Source of the DNA: an uncultured Flavobacteriales bacterium
Lineage (GTDB): Bacteria > Bacteroidota > Bacteroidia > Flavobacteriales > Crocinitomicaceae
Length of the DNA stretch: 41,399 nt
Direction of reading: 5' to 3'
NCBI GenBank assembly: GCA_946480815.1
Contig: CAMLLB010000033.1
Span: forward strand, 1 to 41,399
Shown here: piece after piece, positions 18,001 to 25,437 of the stretch
Layout of the letters: each line of letters starts with the position of its first letter
Numbering within the stretch: the first letter of the stretch is position 1
Translations under genes and position numbers: made by a program
Notes under the pieces: model-generated
The model's database searches: none
What the model saw: the letters and a program-made list of their open reading frames with translations, nothing else
What the model was told of the DNA's origin: nothing

Positions 18001-19297
18001 AACAATACAGGCCTTTTTCAGCAGGTGCGAACCATAATTTTCCATCAGCCCAAATAGCAAATTTGATGCGTTCTCCTTTTTGATTCGGAATGTCGGTTTT
18101 TATGAATCTACCTGATTTGAATTCATAAATTCCTGTTTCCGAACAGATCAAAGTACCTAACGGACACTCCAAAATGTGGTTTGCCCGGAAATTGGTCTTT
18201 ACTTTAAAATCTGACGAATACAAAGGACCATAGTACAGTTCGTTCTTTCCGTTCCCCAATAGGAATTCATTGTTCCTGGTACGAAAAACCTGAAGGATCA
18301 AGTTGTCTTGGAAGATCGGACTTAGTTTCACTTTTGTGAAAGGTTCAATACTTACTTTGGTGATACCCTGAGAAGTATTTATCCAGTAATCACCCGAACG
18401 ATCAATGAAAAGATGGTAAATGTGTCCTAATTCTTTATCGTAGTTAGGGGCAATCCGTTTTAACTTATCTGCATTAATTGTAAAGAGTTGTTTATCCGAA
18501 TTACAAAAAAGGATATGATTGCTCTTTGATGCAACATGATCAATGGGGCTTATGGGAAATTCAAAACCCGTCTCTTCAATTGTTTCCCTGAAAATAGTTC
18601 CGTTATTGGAGAAGTAATACGTGTATTTATTTTTTCCCGTTTCATCAAACAATACCAACTTTTTCTGATAATACGATGCAATTCTAAAGTTCACTTTCGG
18701 GGAATGCAGCCACTTACTCAAAGGAATAATTTCGGTTGAACTGATGAAATAGGAATCTTTGTCAGTGATCAGGATATTTCCATAAGGCGTTTCCAATAAT
18801 TGGACACATCTTTTGATATTGGACAGGTAGGGTTTTTTTAGGATCCGTTTACCTTTCAGATCCGTTACAATGATGTAATTATTGGTAATGATGGAAAGGT
18901 TGTTTTCACATTTTGCAATGTGCAATGCGGAACCATCTGTAGTAGAATTGATTTTATAAAACGAATGGATTCCAGTGTTGTAGTAGTTTAAAATTCCCGC
19001 ATAAAGCGTAGAAAAATACATCTCGCCGTTTATCAGTGAAATACCTGTGACGTGGTAAGGCCTGTCGAGACCTTTGGAACTATGGATCGATTCAAATGCA
19101 GTTCCGTTATACCGAACAATCCCGTTGCCGTCAGTTCCGATCAGCAGATGGCCTAATTCGTCCTGAGTAGTTGTTAAGGTGGATGTTATTTTTAATCCGT
19201 CCTGGTGACTAAATTCTTGAAACGTATATAACTGGGCATTAAGCTTTTGGCTCAATACAAGTAATGAGGTTGCAAAAATAAGTGTGCGTAGTTTCAA
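15056..19297 (-). CDS. Beta-propeller / 7TM / dual PAS / SpoIIE-type PP2C phosphatase sensor
   Basis: 1413 residues from a TTG start at 19297, which places a good signal peptide (MKLRTLIFATSLLVLSQKLNAQ) at the N-terminus; no in-frame ATG lies upstream before a stop. Residues about 22-640 are two-component-regulator-type propeller repeats (LLIGTDGNGIVRYNG, LYLGTNEGIRKLN, LIIGTNLGIHIL). A Y_Y_Y-like beta domain follows (about 640-710, YYYRIGGYHKFWIKL), then a membrane helix near 722 and a block of hydrophobic helices to about 925. Two PAS domains span about 929-1040 and 1042-1150, each ending in a D(V/I)TEK motif. A PP2C/SpoIIE phosphatase follows (about 1180-1405) with SGDFYW, ADCTGHGVPGAFM, YLITDGFQ and QTDDITIIGL. 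It probably senses an extracytoplasmic or redox/ligand signal and dephosphorylates an anti-sigma-antagonist-like protein. The target is not encoded nearby. Confidence 0.88.
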   Translation of the reverse strand: MKLRTLIFATSLLVLSQKLNAQLYTFQEFSHQDGLKITSTLTTTQDELGHLLIGTDGNGIVRYNGTAFESIHSSKGLDRPYHVTGISLINGEMYFSTLYAGILNYYNTGIHSFYKINSTTDGSALHIAKCENNLSIITNNYIIVTDLKGKRILKKPYLSNIKRCVQLLETPYGNILITDKDSYFISSTEIIPLSKWLHSPKVNFRIASYYQKKLVLFDETGKNKYTYYFSNNGTIFRETIEETGFEFPISPIDHVASKSNHILFCNSDKQLFTINADKLKRIAPNYDKELGHIYHLFIDRSGDYWINTSQGITKVSIEPFTKVKLSPIFQDNLILQVFRTRNNEFLLGNGKNELYYGPLYSSDFKVKTNFRANHILECPLGTLICSETGIYEFKSGRFIKTDIPNQKGERIKFAIWADGKLWFAPAEKGLYCYDPKTRTSTKLKMKGSPNYFYCGQQSADGKFLYLGTNEGIRKLNLATKEIKHLSYFNSIGAYAGNSTVDLYGNLWFTMDRGIAGIDRNHRLTIIKDPAILPSYLFYTLSSDKLGNLIIGTNLGIHILKMDQKGKVVYHKNYNEKNGFKGYETNMRAVFQDENKSFVGTSEGLFLINTEILKNYPVPPKPIIIKGRLFQNGVIRDVDQGKYLTFKTILSKNSGLEYYYRIGGYHKFWIKLNNPGEMKLPELENGAYRLEVKSSFDGINFSEISEYPIIIHNPIWQSKWFIVIIILFLGLLNIGYLEWTRTGMRINLYEISYNSLDPRFVPKLLLFGALSDVITGLIIYYFVDKSLGSITANFIASSILLVGFAAHKFSSRRNRLDNINNLSLYISLLVVLVQFFYLLFITHIHPYPVIALVLVSSVLPYMLNNIRSIIIICLLEIFVSVLMLIWIENPVYNSVLFILTMGVSSALTIMITYLRNDSLEKLFFVSNILNKGNMMAISFDQKGIITYCSKNLSTLLHIDSNMIVGKSLSTLNPIVVSAEMREFSLGDEFSDGKIFLVPMYNKKGEVIWIEWSCKYFSDSVRVIMGQDVTEKLTLTTNYQSLVENAHDMIFNTDIDGNFIYLNEMSSRTFGYKNENLIGKNSITIVHPEYREIVKDFFRNQIINRIQNTYLEFPIRTKEGRIIWLGQNASIVFEPGSRKRIIGFTALARDITEKRANELLIEQQNKDITSSINSAKRIQYSLLPKASEFGSHFEDYFVIFKPKDIVSGDFYWTHRIGNKLILVLADCTGHGVPGAFMTILGINLLNQLVIERKIDDPAQILNGLNIELHKLLHHGTNSLTTEGMDALVVVFEGDKIQFATSGVALIHIHREEFLLYRSTKIEQDSEVQIYEHREISLADDDRLYLITDGFQKQFGSIRNKKFSFKRIRELLEKIKVESMPLQKKYFENAWSNWSEGHEQTDDITIIGLKKYQPKD

Positions 19298-19347
19298 TAG
19301 TTCTAAAATGGGTGATAAAGGTAGTAATTTAGGAGAAATAAAAGTAT

Positions 19348-20493
19348 TTAAGCTTTGATTTTTAATTCTTTAGCTACTATTCTTCCGGTCGATTTTAATT
19401 CATCCAGGTTCGGGCCGTAGATCGTTACGTGCCCCATTTTGCGAAAGGGTTTGGTAGTTTCTTTCCCATAAAGATGAACGCTGACTCCTTCCTGGGAAAT
19501 GATTTTTTCAAGGTTTTCATACTTGGCAGAACCTTCATAACCCGGTTCTCCCAGTAAATTGATCATAACCCCCGGAGTAATTAATTTAGTAGAACCCAGA
19601 GGGGCATTTACAATACTTCTCAAATGTTGTTCAAATTGGGAAGTATAACAACATTCAATGGTGTGGTGACCACTGTTATGAGGTCGTGGTGCGATCTCGT
19701 TGATCAGAATTTCATTAGTGGCTGTAAGAAAAAGTTCTACCGCCAGGATTCCTACCATTTGGAGGGAATCGATCACTTTCAGTGCAATTTCACGTGCTTT
19801 TTTCTCTACATCTTCTGAAATTTCAGCCGGTGAAAATAAGAACTCCACCAGGTTTGCCACCGGGCTGAATTCACATTCTACCGTTGGATAAACAACACTT
19901 TCTCCTGCTTCATTCCGGGCAACAATAACAGATAATTCCTTGGTAAACGGGACCAATTGCTCAATAACATAAGGAGTATCGATCAGTTGCTCAAAATCAG
20001 CTGCAGATTGCATGATCTGAACACCTTTCCCGTCATAGCCGCCTTTTCGCCATTTTAACACATAAGGAAAAGGAATGTTTTTTGCCAGTAATTCTTCTTT
20101 CCCATCCACCAGTGTAAACTCAGCAGTCGGAAGATCATGCTGCAGGTAAAACTTTTTTTGCAATCCTTTATCCTGAACAATAGCCAAAACATTGGGTTGC
20201 GGGAAAACTTTCACACCTCTGTTTTCCAATTCGCGCAATGCTTCCACATTGACATGCTCAATTTCAACGGTAACAACATCTTTGTCATTTCCAAAATTCA
20301 CCACCGTGTCAAAATCCTTTAAAGATCCCTGGGTAAAAGAAGTTGCCAAATGTCTGCAGGGAGCATCCGAATCGGGGTCCAAACAATGAACATGAACATC
20401 ATAATTAAGCGCTTCCTGTATAAACATGCGGCCCAATTGGCCACCACCAAGCATTCCAACTTTATATGTGTTTCCGTTCCATTGTTTTTTCAT
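19348..20493 (-). CDS. purK: N5-carboxyaminoimidazole ribonucleotide synthase (ATP-grasp)
   Basis: 381 residues, normal PurK length. It begins with the dinucleotide-fold-like VGMLGGGQLGRM and includes DPDSDAPCRHLA, the ATP-grasp segment PYVLKWRKGGYDGKGV and the catalytic-site region INEIAPRPHNSGHHTIE. PurK uses ATP and bicarbonate to convert AIR to N5-CAIR, the substrate of PurE, which lies 9.5 kb away at 29969. It is divergent from hpt. The sensor gene follows on the same strand after 50 bp with no obvious terminator. Confidence 0.95.
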   Translation of the reverse strand: MKKQWNGNTYKVGMLGGGQLGRMFIQEALNYDVHVHCLDPDSDAPCRHLATSFTQGSLKDFDTVVNFGNDKDVVTVEIEHVNVEALRELENRGVKVFPQPNVLAIVQDKGLQKKFYLQHDLPTAEFTLVDGKEELLAKNIPFPYVLKWRKGGYDGKGVQIMQSAADFEQLIDTPYVIEQLVPFTKELSVIVARNEAGESVVYPTVECEFSPVANLVEFLFSPAEISEDVEKKAREIALKVIDSLQMVGILAVELFLTATNEILINEIAPRPHNSGHHTIECCYTSQFEQHLRSIVNAPLGSTKLITPGVMINLLGEPGYEGSAKYENLEKIISQEGVSVHLYGKETTKPFRKMGHVTIYGPNLDELKSTGRIVAKELKIKA

Positions 20494-20497
20494 ACTG

Positions 20498-20505
20498 CAA
20501 AGATA
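20498..20505 (-). promoter_or_regulatory. -7 promoter box (TATCTTTG) for purK
   Basis: Minus-strand TATCTTTG followed by CAGT and the purK ATG (20493). The 4-nt gap is the same arrangement as at rbfA and implies a nearly leaderless transcript. Confidence 0.45.
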
Positions 20506-20632
20506 ATTCGTTTAGAGATATCTGATTTCAATAGTGATGCCCTTACGTGATCATTTGTACAAGATTCAACAAAAAATAATTCAATTCATGTGATTTCTTT
20601 AAGGCCAAGACTGATAATTGGCGCAAAAATCC

Positions 20633-20640
20633 TACTTTTG
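20633..20640 (+). promoter_or_regulatory. -7 promoter box (TACTTTTG) for hpt-adk
   Basis: Exact TAnnTTTG match. A transcript starting a few bases downstream would exclude the apparent upstream start at 20590 and favours the GTG at 20662, 21 nt after the box. Confidence 0.45.
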
Positions 20641-20661
20641 CACTTAAAATTAGACGAAGAA

Positions 20662-21204
20662 GTGCTTCAGCTCAACGATAAAACATTTGAGATTTTTATC
20701 CCGAAAGAAAAAATTCAGTCGGAGATTTCTGCTTTGGCTGCGCGCTTGGAGCGGGATTATGCCGGGAAGGAAATTGTATTTATTGCTGTTTTGAACGGAG
20801 CATTTATGTTCGCTGCTGATTTAATGAAATATTTCCGGGCTTCTTGCGAAATTACCTTCGTAAAAGTGAGCAGTTACCAGGGAATGCACTCTTCCGGTCG
20901 GGTGGATGAGGTGATCGGTTTAACGACATCTATTAAAGATAAACACGTAGTTATCATTGAAGATATCGTAGATACCGGGATTACAATGGAAAAACTATTT
21001 ACTTTGCTATCGGTGGAAAAACCGGCAAGTTTGGAAATAGCAACCCTGTTGTTCAAACCGGAAGCATTTAAAGGAACACATACCCCAACATATATCGGGT
21101 TTTCAATCCCAAATAAATTTGTGGTCGGTTACGGACTGGATTACAATGAATTGGGAAGAAATACCGAACATATTTATCAACTAAAGGGAGAAGAATCCCA
21201 TTAA
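20662..21204 (+). CDS. hpt: Hypoxanthine phosphoribosyltransferase (probable GTG start)
   Basis: 180 residues if started at the GTG at 20662, giving MLQLNDKTFEIFIPKEKIQ, in register with the family's usual N-terminus and length. An in-frame ATG at 20590 would add 24 residues and lies upstream of the promoter box. Diagnostic segments are FIAVLNGAFMFAADLMKYF, the PRPP-binding loop VVIIEDIVDTGITM (acidic pair plus DTG), and FVVGYGLDYNELGRN. It salvages hypoxanthine/guanine to IMP/GMP using PRPP. The adk gene follows after 11 nt, so the two are probably cotranscribed. Confidence 0.9.
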   Translation: MLQLNDKTFEIFIPKEKIQSEISALAARLERDYAGKEIVFIAVLNGAFMFAADLMKYFRASCEITFVKVSSYQGMHSSGRVDEVIGLTTSIKDKHVVIIEDIVDTGITMEKLFTLLSVEKPASLEIATLLFKPEAFKGTHTPTYIGFSIPNKFVVGYGLDYNELGRNTEHIYQLKGEESH

Positions 21205-21215
21205 AAGAAAAACGT

Positions 21216-21785
21216 ATGTTGAACATCGTACTATTTGGTCCTCCCGGAGCAGGGAAAGGAACACAGTCGGAAAGATTGATTGAAAAGTATGGACTGGTTC
21301 ACCTTTCAACAGGTGATATGTTCCGTGCGCACATTGAAAATGATACTGAACTTGGTAAACGTGTCAAGCAAATTATGGCTGATGGTTTTTTGGTGCCTGA
21401 TTCAGTAACCATTGATATGCTTGAAGAAGAAGTTCAGAGACATCCCAACGCAAAAGGGTTTATTTTTGATGGTTTTCCAAGAACTGTTGTTCAGGCAGAA
21501 GCACTTGATGCATACTTGAACGAAAAAGGTCAGAAAATTGATAAAGTTCTTCAACTTGATGTTCCTGAAGAGGTTATTAAAGAAAGAATTTCTTTGAGAA
21601 GCCAGAATAGTGGACGAGCAGATGATGCTGCTGAAAAGCTTTTGAAGAGAATCAATGAATATTTTACAAAAACAATCCACGTTCTTCCTTATTACAAGGA
21701 TCAGAACAAAGTGCAGACAATAAATGGTGTGGGTGAGATCGATATGATCAGCGAAGCACTTTATGCTGCAATTGACAATAATTAA
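21216..21785 (+). CDS. adk: Adenylate kinase (short-lid form)
   Basis: 189 residues. P-loop GPPGAGKGT (8-16), HLSTGDMFR, the FIFDGFPRT motif and the SGRADDA lid region. The lid lacks the four-Cys zinc insertion of long-form enzymes, consistent with the 189-residue length. It catalyses ATP + AMP to 2 ADP in the cytoplasm. It is in the same unit as hpt and is followed by a rho-independent terminator. Confidence 0.96.
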   Translation: MLNIVLFGPPGAGKGTQSERLIEKYGLVHLSTGDMFRAHIENDTELGKRVKQIMADGFLVPDSVTIDMLEEEVQRHPNAKGFIFDGFPRTVVQAEALDAYLNEKGQKIDKVLQLDVPEEVIKERISLRSQNSGRADDAAEKLLKRINEYFTKTIHVLPYYKDQNKVQTINGVGEIDMISEALYAAIDNN

Positions 21786-21807
21786 TACAAAAACCAATTG
21801 AGACGTT

Positions 21808-21834
21808 AACCGCATTCGGACAGAGTGCGGTTTT
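21808..21834 (+). terminator. Rho-independent terminator after adk
   Basis: Stem AACCGCATTC/GAGTGCGGTT (one G-T pair) with a 5-nt loop followed by further Ts, 22 bp after the adk stop. Confidence 0.85.
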
Positions 21835-21859
21835 CAAGTCTAATAGGGTTTACAACCAG

Positions 21860-21975
21860 TTCAAAAGTTTAAAAATCGAACACGTTGAACTAAAGGTAAC
21901 GGAATGCTTACGCAGGAGCTACAGCATAGGCGCAGCGGAGTCGAAGTAACCTTTTTAACCCTTTGAACTTTTGAA
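21860..21975. repeat. Intergenic inverted-repeat element enclosing a dispersed 36-nt repeat
   Basis: Perfect 10-bp arms TTCAAAAGTT (21860-21869) and AACTTTTGAA (21966-21975) enclose the dispersed repeat at 21903-21938. It lies between the adk terminator and the obg promoter region and has no coding potential that I can see. Confidence 0.5.
21903..21938 (+). repeat. 36-nt dispersed repeat, copy 1
   Basis: Matches the reverse complement of 31745-31780 at about 29 of 36 positions, with identical blocks AATGCTTACGC and AGCATAGGCGCA. It is itself an imperfect palindrome centred on AGCT, so it may form a hairpin in RNA. Confidence 0.6.
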
Positions 21976-22030
21976 TATTTGAGCAGGAAATGGTACTATT
22001 GCCTATTTCTGTTCACTAATAACTGAAAAA

Positions 22031-23023
22031 ATGGCATCAGATAACTTCGTTGATTATGTAAAAATTCACTGTACTTCCGGAAACGGGGGCGGTGGTTCTG
22101 CGCATTTTCGACGCGAAAAGTATATTCCGCAGGGAGGACCTGACGGAGGTGATGGAGGACGTGGCGGCCATATTATTCTTCGCGGAAACAAGCAATTGTG
22201 GACACTGCTTCATTTGAAGTACCAAAAACATTCGAAAGCAGGCCACGGAGAACACGGTTCTGGTCAATTGCAAAAAGGGGCGCAGGGAGAAGATAAATAC
22301 ATCGAAGTCCCACTGGGGACACTTGCCAAAGATGCTGAAACAGGGGAAACGCTTTTCGAAATAACAGAAGACGGAGAAGAAAAAATCCTGGTTCCCGGAG
22401 GTCGTGGAGGTTTAGGGAATGACCATTTCAAATCGTCGACTTATCAAACACCGCGCTTTGCTCAACCGGGAGAACCGGGTCAGGAACGTTGGATGATCCT
22501 GGAAATGAAGATCCTGGCAGATGTTGGTTTGGTAGGAAAACCAAATGCCGGCAAAAGCACTTTGCTTTCTGTTTTATCTTCGGCAAAACCTGAAATTGCA
22601 GATTATCCGTTTACAACCCTCAGACCAAACCTGGGAATTGTAAAATATAGGGATTACCGTTCGTTTGTAATGGCAGATATTCCCGGAATTATTGAAGGGG
22701 CTCATGAAGGGAAAGGTTTGGGCTTGCGCTTCCTGCGTCACATTGAACGGAACTCGTGCTTATTATTCATGGTTCCTGCAGATGCAGACGATATCCACGA
22801 AGAATACAAATTGTTATTGAATGAGTTGAAACAGTACAATCCGGAATTGCTGCATAAAGAACGTTTGCTGGCAATTACAAAATCGGATATGCTGGATGAA
22901 GAATTGCAGGAAGCAATCAGTAAGGATTTACCCAAAATACCTTATGTCTTTATTTCTTCTGTTGCCCAACAGGGACTGACGGAATTAAAAGATATGATCT
23001 GGAAGCATTTAAACCATGTTTGA
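22031..23023 (+). CDS. obg: GTPase Obg/CgtA
   Basis: 330 residues. The glycine-rich Obg fold (about 1-158; [34 protein letters not shown]) precedes the GTPase domain with G1 GKPNAGKS (169-176), switch region [13 protein letters not shown]3 DIPG (216-219) and G4 TKSD (283-286). It is a ribosome-associated GTPase in 50S maturation and stringent control. No C-terminal OCT extension is present. Weak -7-like sequences (one mismatch to TAnnTTTG) lie about 19 nt upstream. Its last 8 bases overlap the next gene. Confidence 0.95.
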   Translation: MASDNFVDYVKIHCTSGNGGGGSAHFRREKYIPQGGPDGGDGGRGGHIILRGNKQLWTLLHLKYQKHSKAGHGEHGSGQLQKGAQGEDKYIEVPLGTLAKDAETGETLFEITEDGEEKILVPGGRGGLGNDHFKSSTYQTPRFAQPGEPGQERWMILEMKILADVGLVGKPNAGKSTLLSVLSSAKPEIADYPFTTLRPNLGIVKYRDYRSFVMADIPGIIEGAHEGKGLGLRFLRHIERNSCLLFMVPADADDIHEEYKLLLNELKQYNPELLHKERLLAITKSDMLDEELQEAISKDLPKIPYVFISSVAQQGLTELKDMIWKHLNHV

Positions 23024-23603
23024 GTACCTGGAATCGATTGACCGAAGTATTGTTCTAACGATAAATGGTTGGAATACACCGTTCTTAGACCAGTTTTTCT
23101 GGTATGTTAGCAAAACGGCAACCTGGATTCCATTTTACCTGCTGCTTCTGTATTTTATCTGGAAAAATTACGGGATCAAAACGACGTTTTTGTTTTTGGG
23201 AATGGCTTTATTAATGATTGCCATTGTGGATAGCACCACGACATACCTTTTTAAGGATATGATTATGCGTTACCGCCCTTCTCACAATTTATTGCTGGAA
23301 AAGCACCTGCATTATTTTATGGAAGATGGTCATACCTATCTTGGAGGAAAATATGGCTTCTTTTCTTCACATGCCTCCAATAATGCTGCAGTAGCACTCT
23401 TTGGCTGGTTCTTTCTTCGCAAGTTTTATCCGAATATAAAATGGGTACTGATCTTTTGTGTAGCACTGATCAGTTTGAGCAGGATCTATCTGACCATGCA
23501 TTATTTGTCTGATGTACTTTGCGGCATTGTTTGGGGAATTCTGTGGGCTTTTGTATTTTGGAAACTTTACCAGCGCTTTTTTGCAAAAGCAATATCGAAA
23601 TGA
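23016..23603 (+). CDS. PAP2-family membrane phosphatase
   Basis: 195 residues with about five or six hydrophobic helices. The three PAP2 signature motifs are visible: KDMIMRYRP (KX6RP), SSHAS in place of PSGH, and [12 protein letters not shown] (SRX5HX3D). Members dephosphorylate lipid phosphates such as undecaprenyl pyrophosphate, phosphatidate or lipid A; which one applies here cannot be read from sequence. It overlaps the end of obg by 8 nt and shares ATGA with crcB, so the three are probably translationally coupled. Confidence 0.9.
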   Translation: MFEYLESIDRSIVLTINGWNTPFLDQFFWYVSKTATWIPFYLLLLYFIWKNYGIKTTFLFLGMALLMIAIVDSTTTYLFKDMIMRYRPSHNLLLEKHLHYFMEDGHTYLGGKYGFFSSHASNNAAVALFGWFFLRKFYPNIKWVLIFCVALISLSRIYLTMHYLSDVLCGIVWGILWAFVFWKLYQRFFAKAISK

Positions 23604-23965
23604 ATGTGTTTTATGTTTTTCTGGGTGGGGGTATCGGGTCCTTATTGCGGTTTGGGATAAGTCAATTGGTACTTAAATTCCCGAAATCTGTTTTCCCGGT
23701 GGCTACATTGGTATCCAACCTGCTTGCCTCTTTGCTGGTAGGTATATTCCTGGTAATGATGATGAAAATGAAGCCTGCTAATGCAGAATCGTTCCAGGCA
23801 TTTTGGATCATTGGAATTTGCGGTGGATTCAGCACCTTTTCAACCTTTGCTAAAGAGAACCTGGAGTTGATGGAAAGAGGGCAGTGGGTAATTGCAATTT
23901 TGAACGTATTGATCTCGATTGCATTTTGTATCGCGATGGTTTATTTGGGGAGAAAATTGGTTTAA
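23600..23965 (+). CDS. crcB: Fluoride channel CrcB/Fluc
   Basis: 121 residues from the ATG at 23600, which overlaps the stop of the phosphatase gene (ATGA). A longer in-frame start at 23519 is rejected because it adds a non-homologous tail. Four hydrophobic helices. GGGIGSLLRFGIS at the N-terminus and the diagnostic GGFSTFSTF pore motif are present. The family works as antiparallel dimers exporting fluoride across the inner membrane. I saw no fluoride riboswitch upstream, as expected for a gene inside an operon. Confidence 0.93.
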   Translation: MNVFYVFLGGGIGSLLRFGISQLVLKFPKSVFPVATLVSNLLASLLVGIFLVMMMKMKPANAESFQAFWIIGICGGFSTFSTFAKENLELMERGQWVIAILNVLISIAFCIAMVYLGRKLV

Positions 23966-23973
23966 AAACAGGT

Positions 23974-24015
23974 AAAAAATGTAGTGGCGCGATTAATCGC
24001 GCCACTACATTTTTT
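23974..24015. terminator. Bidirectional terminator, 42-bp perfect palindrome
   Basis: The sequence is exactly self-complementary across 23974-24015, centred in GATTAATC, with a GC-rich core (GTAGTGGCGC) and A6/T6 edges. It lies in the 52 bp between crcB (+) and the acyltransferase (-), 2 bp after the latter's stop, and serves both transcripts. Confidence 0.93.
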
Positions 24016-24017
24016 TA

Positions 24018-25340
24018 TTAAGCAACAGGAACCAGTTTTTTGATCCGCTCCTCTAAATCTGCACGTTTCTCTACAAACTTAGAGAGATCAACTGATTTCA
24101 TTTTTCGTTTGATCCGCACCTCTTTGAATTGACGTGCATATTCATAACTCAAACGCCATAAAACAGGAATAATGAAGTAATACAAAACACCCAAAGACCA
24201 GTGAGGAAGGTACCATTTGGTAACCAAAATGATGATCGGAATGTTATAGATGGAGCCAACGATTTTAGCCATCATCATCTTCACGGATCCCCAGAAAACT
24301 CTTCGTTTCATGATCTTTTCAGTCAGCTTTTTTGAAACGATATATGGAATAAAACCATGGATAAATCCTGCAATTGCAAAAGGCCACATCAGGATTAAAT
24401 AAAGCCAGTTATTTAATGTGCTGACCAATTCCGGGTGTTGTTTGGCAATTACAAAACGGTCCTGGATTTTCATGCGTTTTTCCAGGTTAAAATAAGCATC
24501 CAGGTCTTTTTGCAGGGCAAGGATTTCAGTGCTTTCATCTGTTACATGCTCATTAATCCAGGCTGCCAGTTTCTTAGAATATTCCCAGCGTTTTACTAGA
24601 GGAATCCGGTCATTGTGGTTGTCATGACTATACCCTTTGCGTGTAATCTGCATGATCCCCTCCAATAAAGAATAACGGGCAGGCTTTGCAACATATATGA
24701 TACAATCCTGCATGCTTTTTTCTACCAGTTTGGTAACTTCATTGATTACCTTGTTCGGATTCTCCTTATACGCTTCTTTGTAATCGTTCAAACAGATTTT
24801 CGGGCCGTTATCCAATACGAATTCCGAACCGATCGTGTTTCTGTCCGTATAGCTCACACCAATTCCGGCAATGTAAATCTTTTTGCTCCAGTTAATCGCA
24901 TCCAATGCACCGAATGCCATACGTGCAGGGCCTTTCTTCACAGGTTTCAAACCTCTGATCGGCGTGTCATCCGTGAAGCCTTCTCCGAAAATCAGGATAT
25001 TACGTCCTATTTTCAGTGATTGGTTCACTTTTTTGAAAACATCGGTGTTTTTTCCCTTCATGTCACCGCCATCGTGCTGACGATAGATGGGGGTCATGTG
25101 CGCCGACCATAAAATAGGTTTTAACCACCAAACGAATACATCAGATCGGGTCATAAAATGCACAATGGGATAATTTAATGCACCGATCATGATCGGGTCC
25201 ATGAAAGAGTTCGGATGATTGCTGACATAAATTGTACTGCCGAATAGCTTTTTGTGCTTACGTAATACAATAAAGCGTTTGTAAAAAAGTCTGAATGAAA
25301 TGTTTAATGAGATCTTAAGCAACAAGTAAAACGGACGCAT
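24018..25340 (-). CDS. PlsC-type glycerophospholipid acyltransferase, HX5D variant
   Basis: 440 residues, longer than bacterial PlsC (about 240). The acyltransferase blocks are visible: NHPNSFMD (41-48; His42 and Asp48 are five residues apart instead of the usual four), MTPIYRQHDG (block II), FGEGFTDDTPIRG and KKGPARMA (block III, about 118-142), then GIGVSYTDRNTIGSEF (block IV). C-terminal hydrophobic segments (near 315-335 and 360-400) suggest membrane anchoring. It probably acylates glycerol-3-phosphate or lysophosphatidate; the HX5D spacing resembles the eukaryotic GAT-type group. It is preceded by a -7 box at 25358. Confidence 0.85.
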   Translation of the reverse strand: MRPFYLLLKISLNISFRLFYKRFIVLRKHKKLFGSTIYVSNHPNSFMDPIMIGALNYPIVHFMTRSDVFVWWLKPILWSAHMTPIYRQHDGGDMKGKNTDVFKKVNQSLKIGRNILIFGEGFTDDTPIRGLKPVKKGPARMAFGALDAINWSKKIYIAGIGVSYTDRNTIGSEFVLDNGPKICLNDYKEAYKENPNKVINEVTKLVEKSMQDCIIYVAKPARYSLLEGIMQITRKGYSHDNHNDRIPLVKRWEYSKKLAAWINEHVTDESTEILALQKDLDAYFNLEKRMKIQDRFVIAKQHPELVSTLNNWLYLILMWPFAIAGFIHGFIPYIVSKKLTEKIMKRRVFWGSVKMMMAKIVGSIYNIPIIILVTKWYLPHWSLGVLYYFIIPVLWRLSYEYARQFKEVRIKRKMKSVDLSKFVEKRADLEERIKKLVPVA

Positions 25341-25357
25341 AATAAGTGAACTTTTTA

Positions 25358-25365
25358 CAAAATTA
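25358..25365 (-). promoter_or_regulatory. -7 promoter box (TAATTTTG) for the acyltransferase
   Basis: Minus-strand exact TAnnTTTG match, 17 nt before the ATG at 25340. Confidence 0.45.
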
Positions 25366-25437
25366 GTAATCCTGGAAAATTAGCATTTATTCTTCCTGTT
25401 TTTATCAAATTCCAACTTTTTTCATTCATCTGAACCA

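Noticed and set aside
23519..23599. Upstream start for crcB at 23519
   Set aside because: It lies in the phosphatase coding region and adds a non-homologous tail before the conserved first helix.
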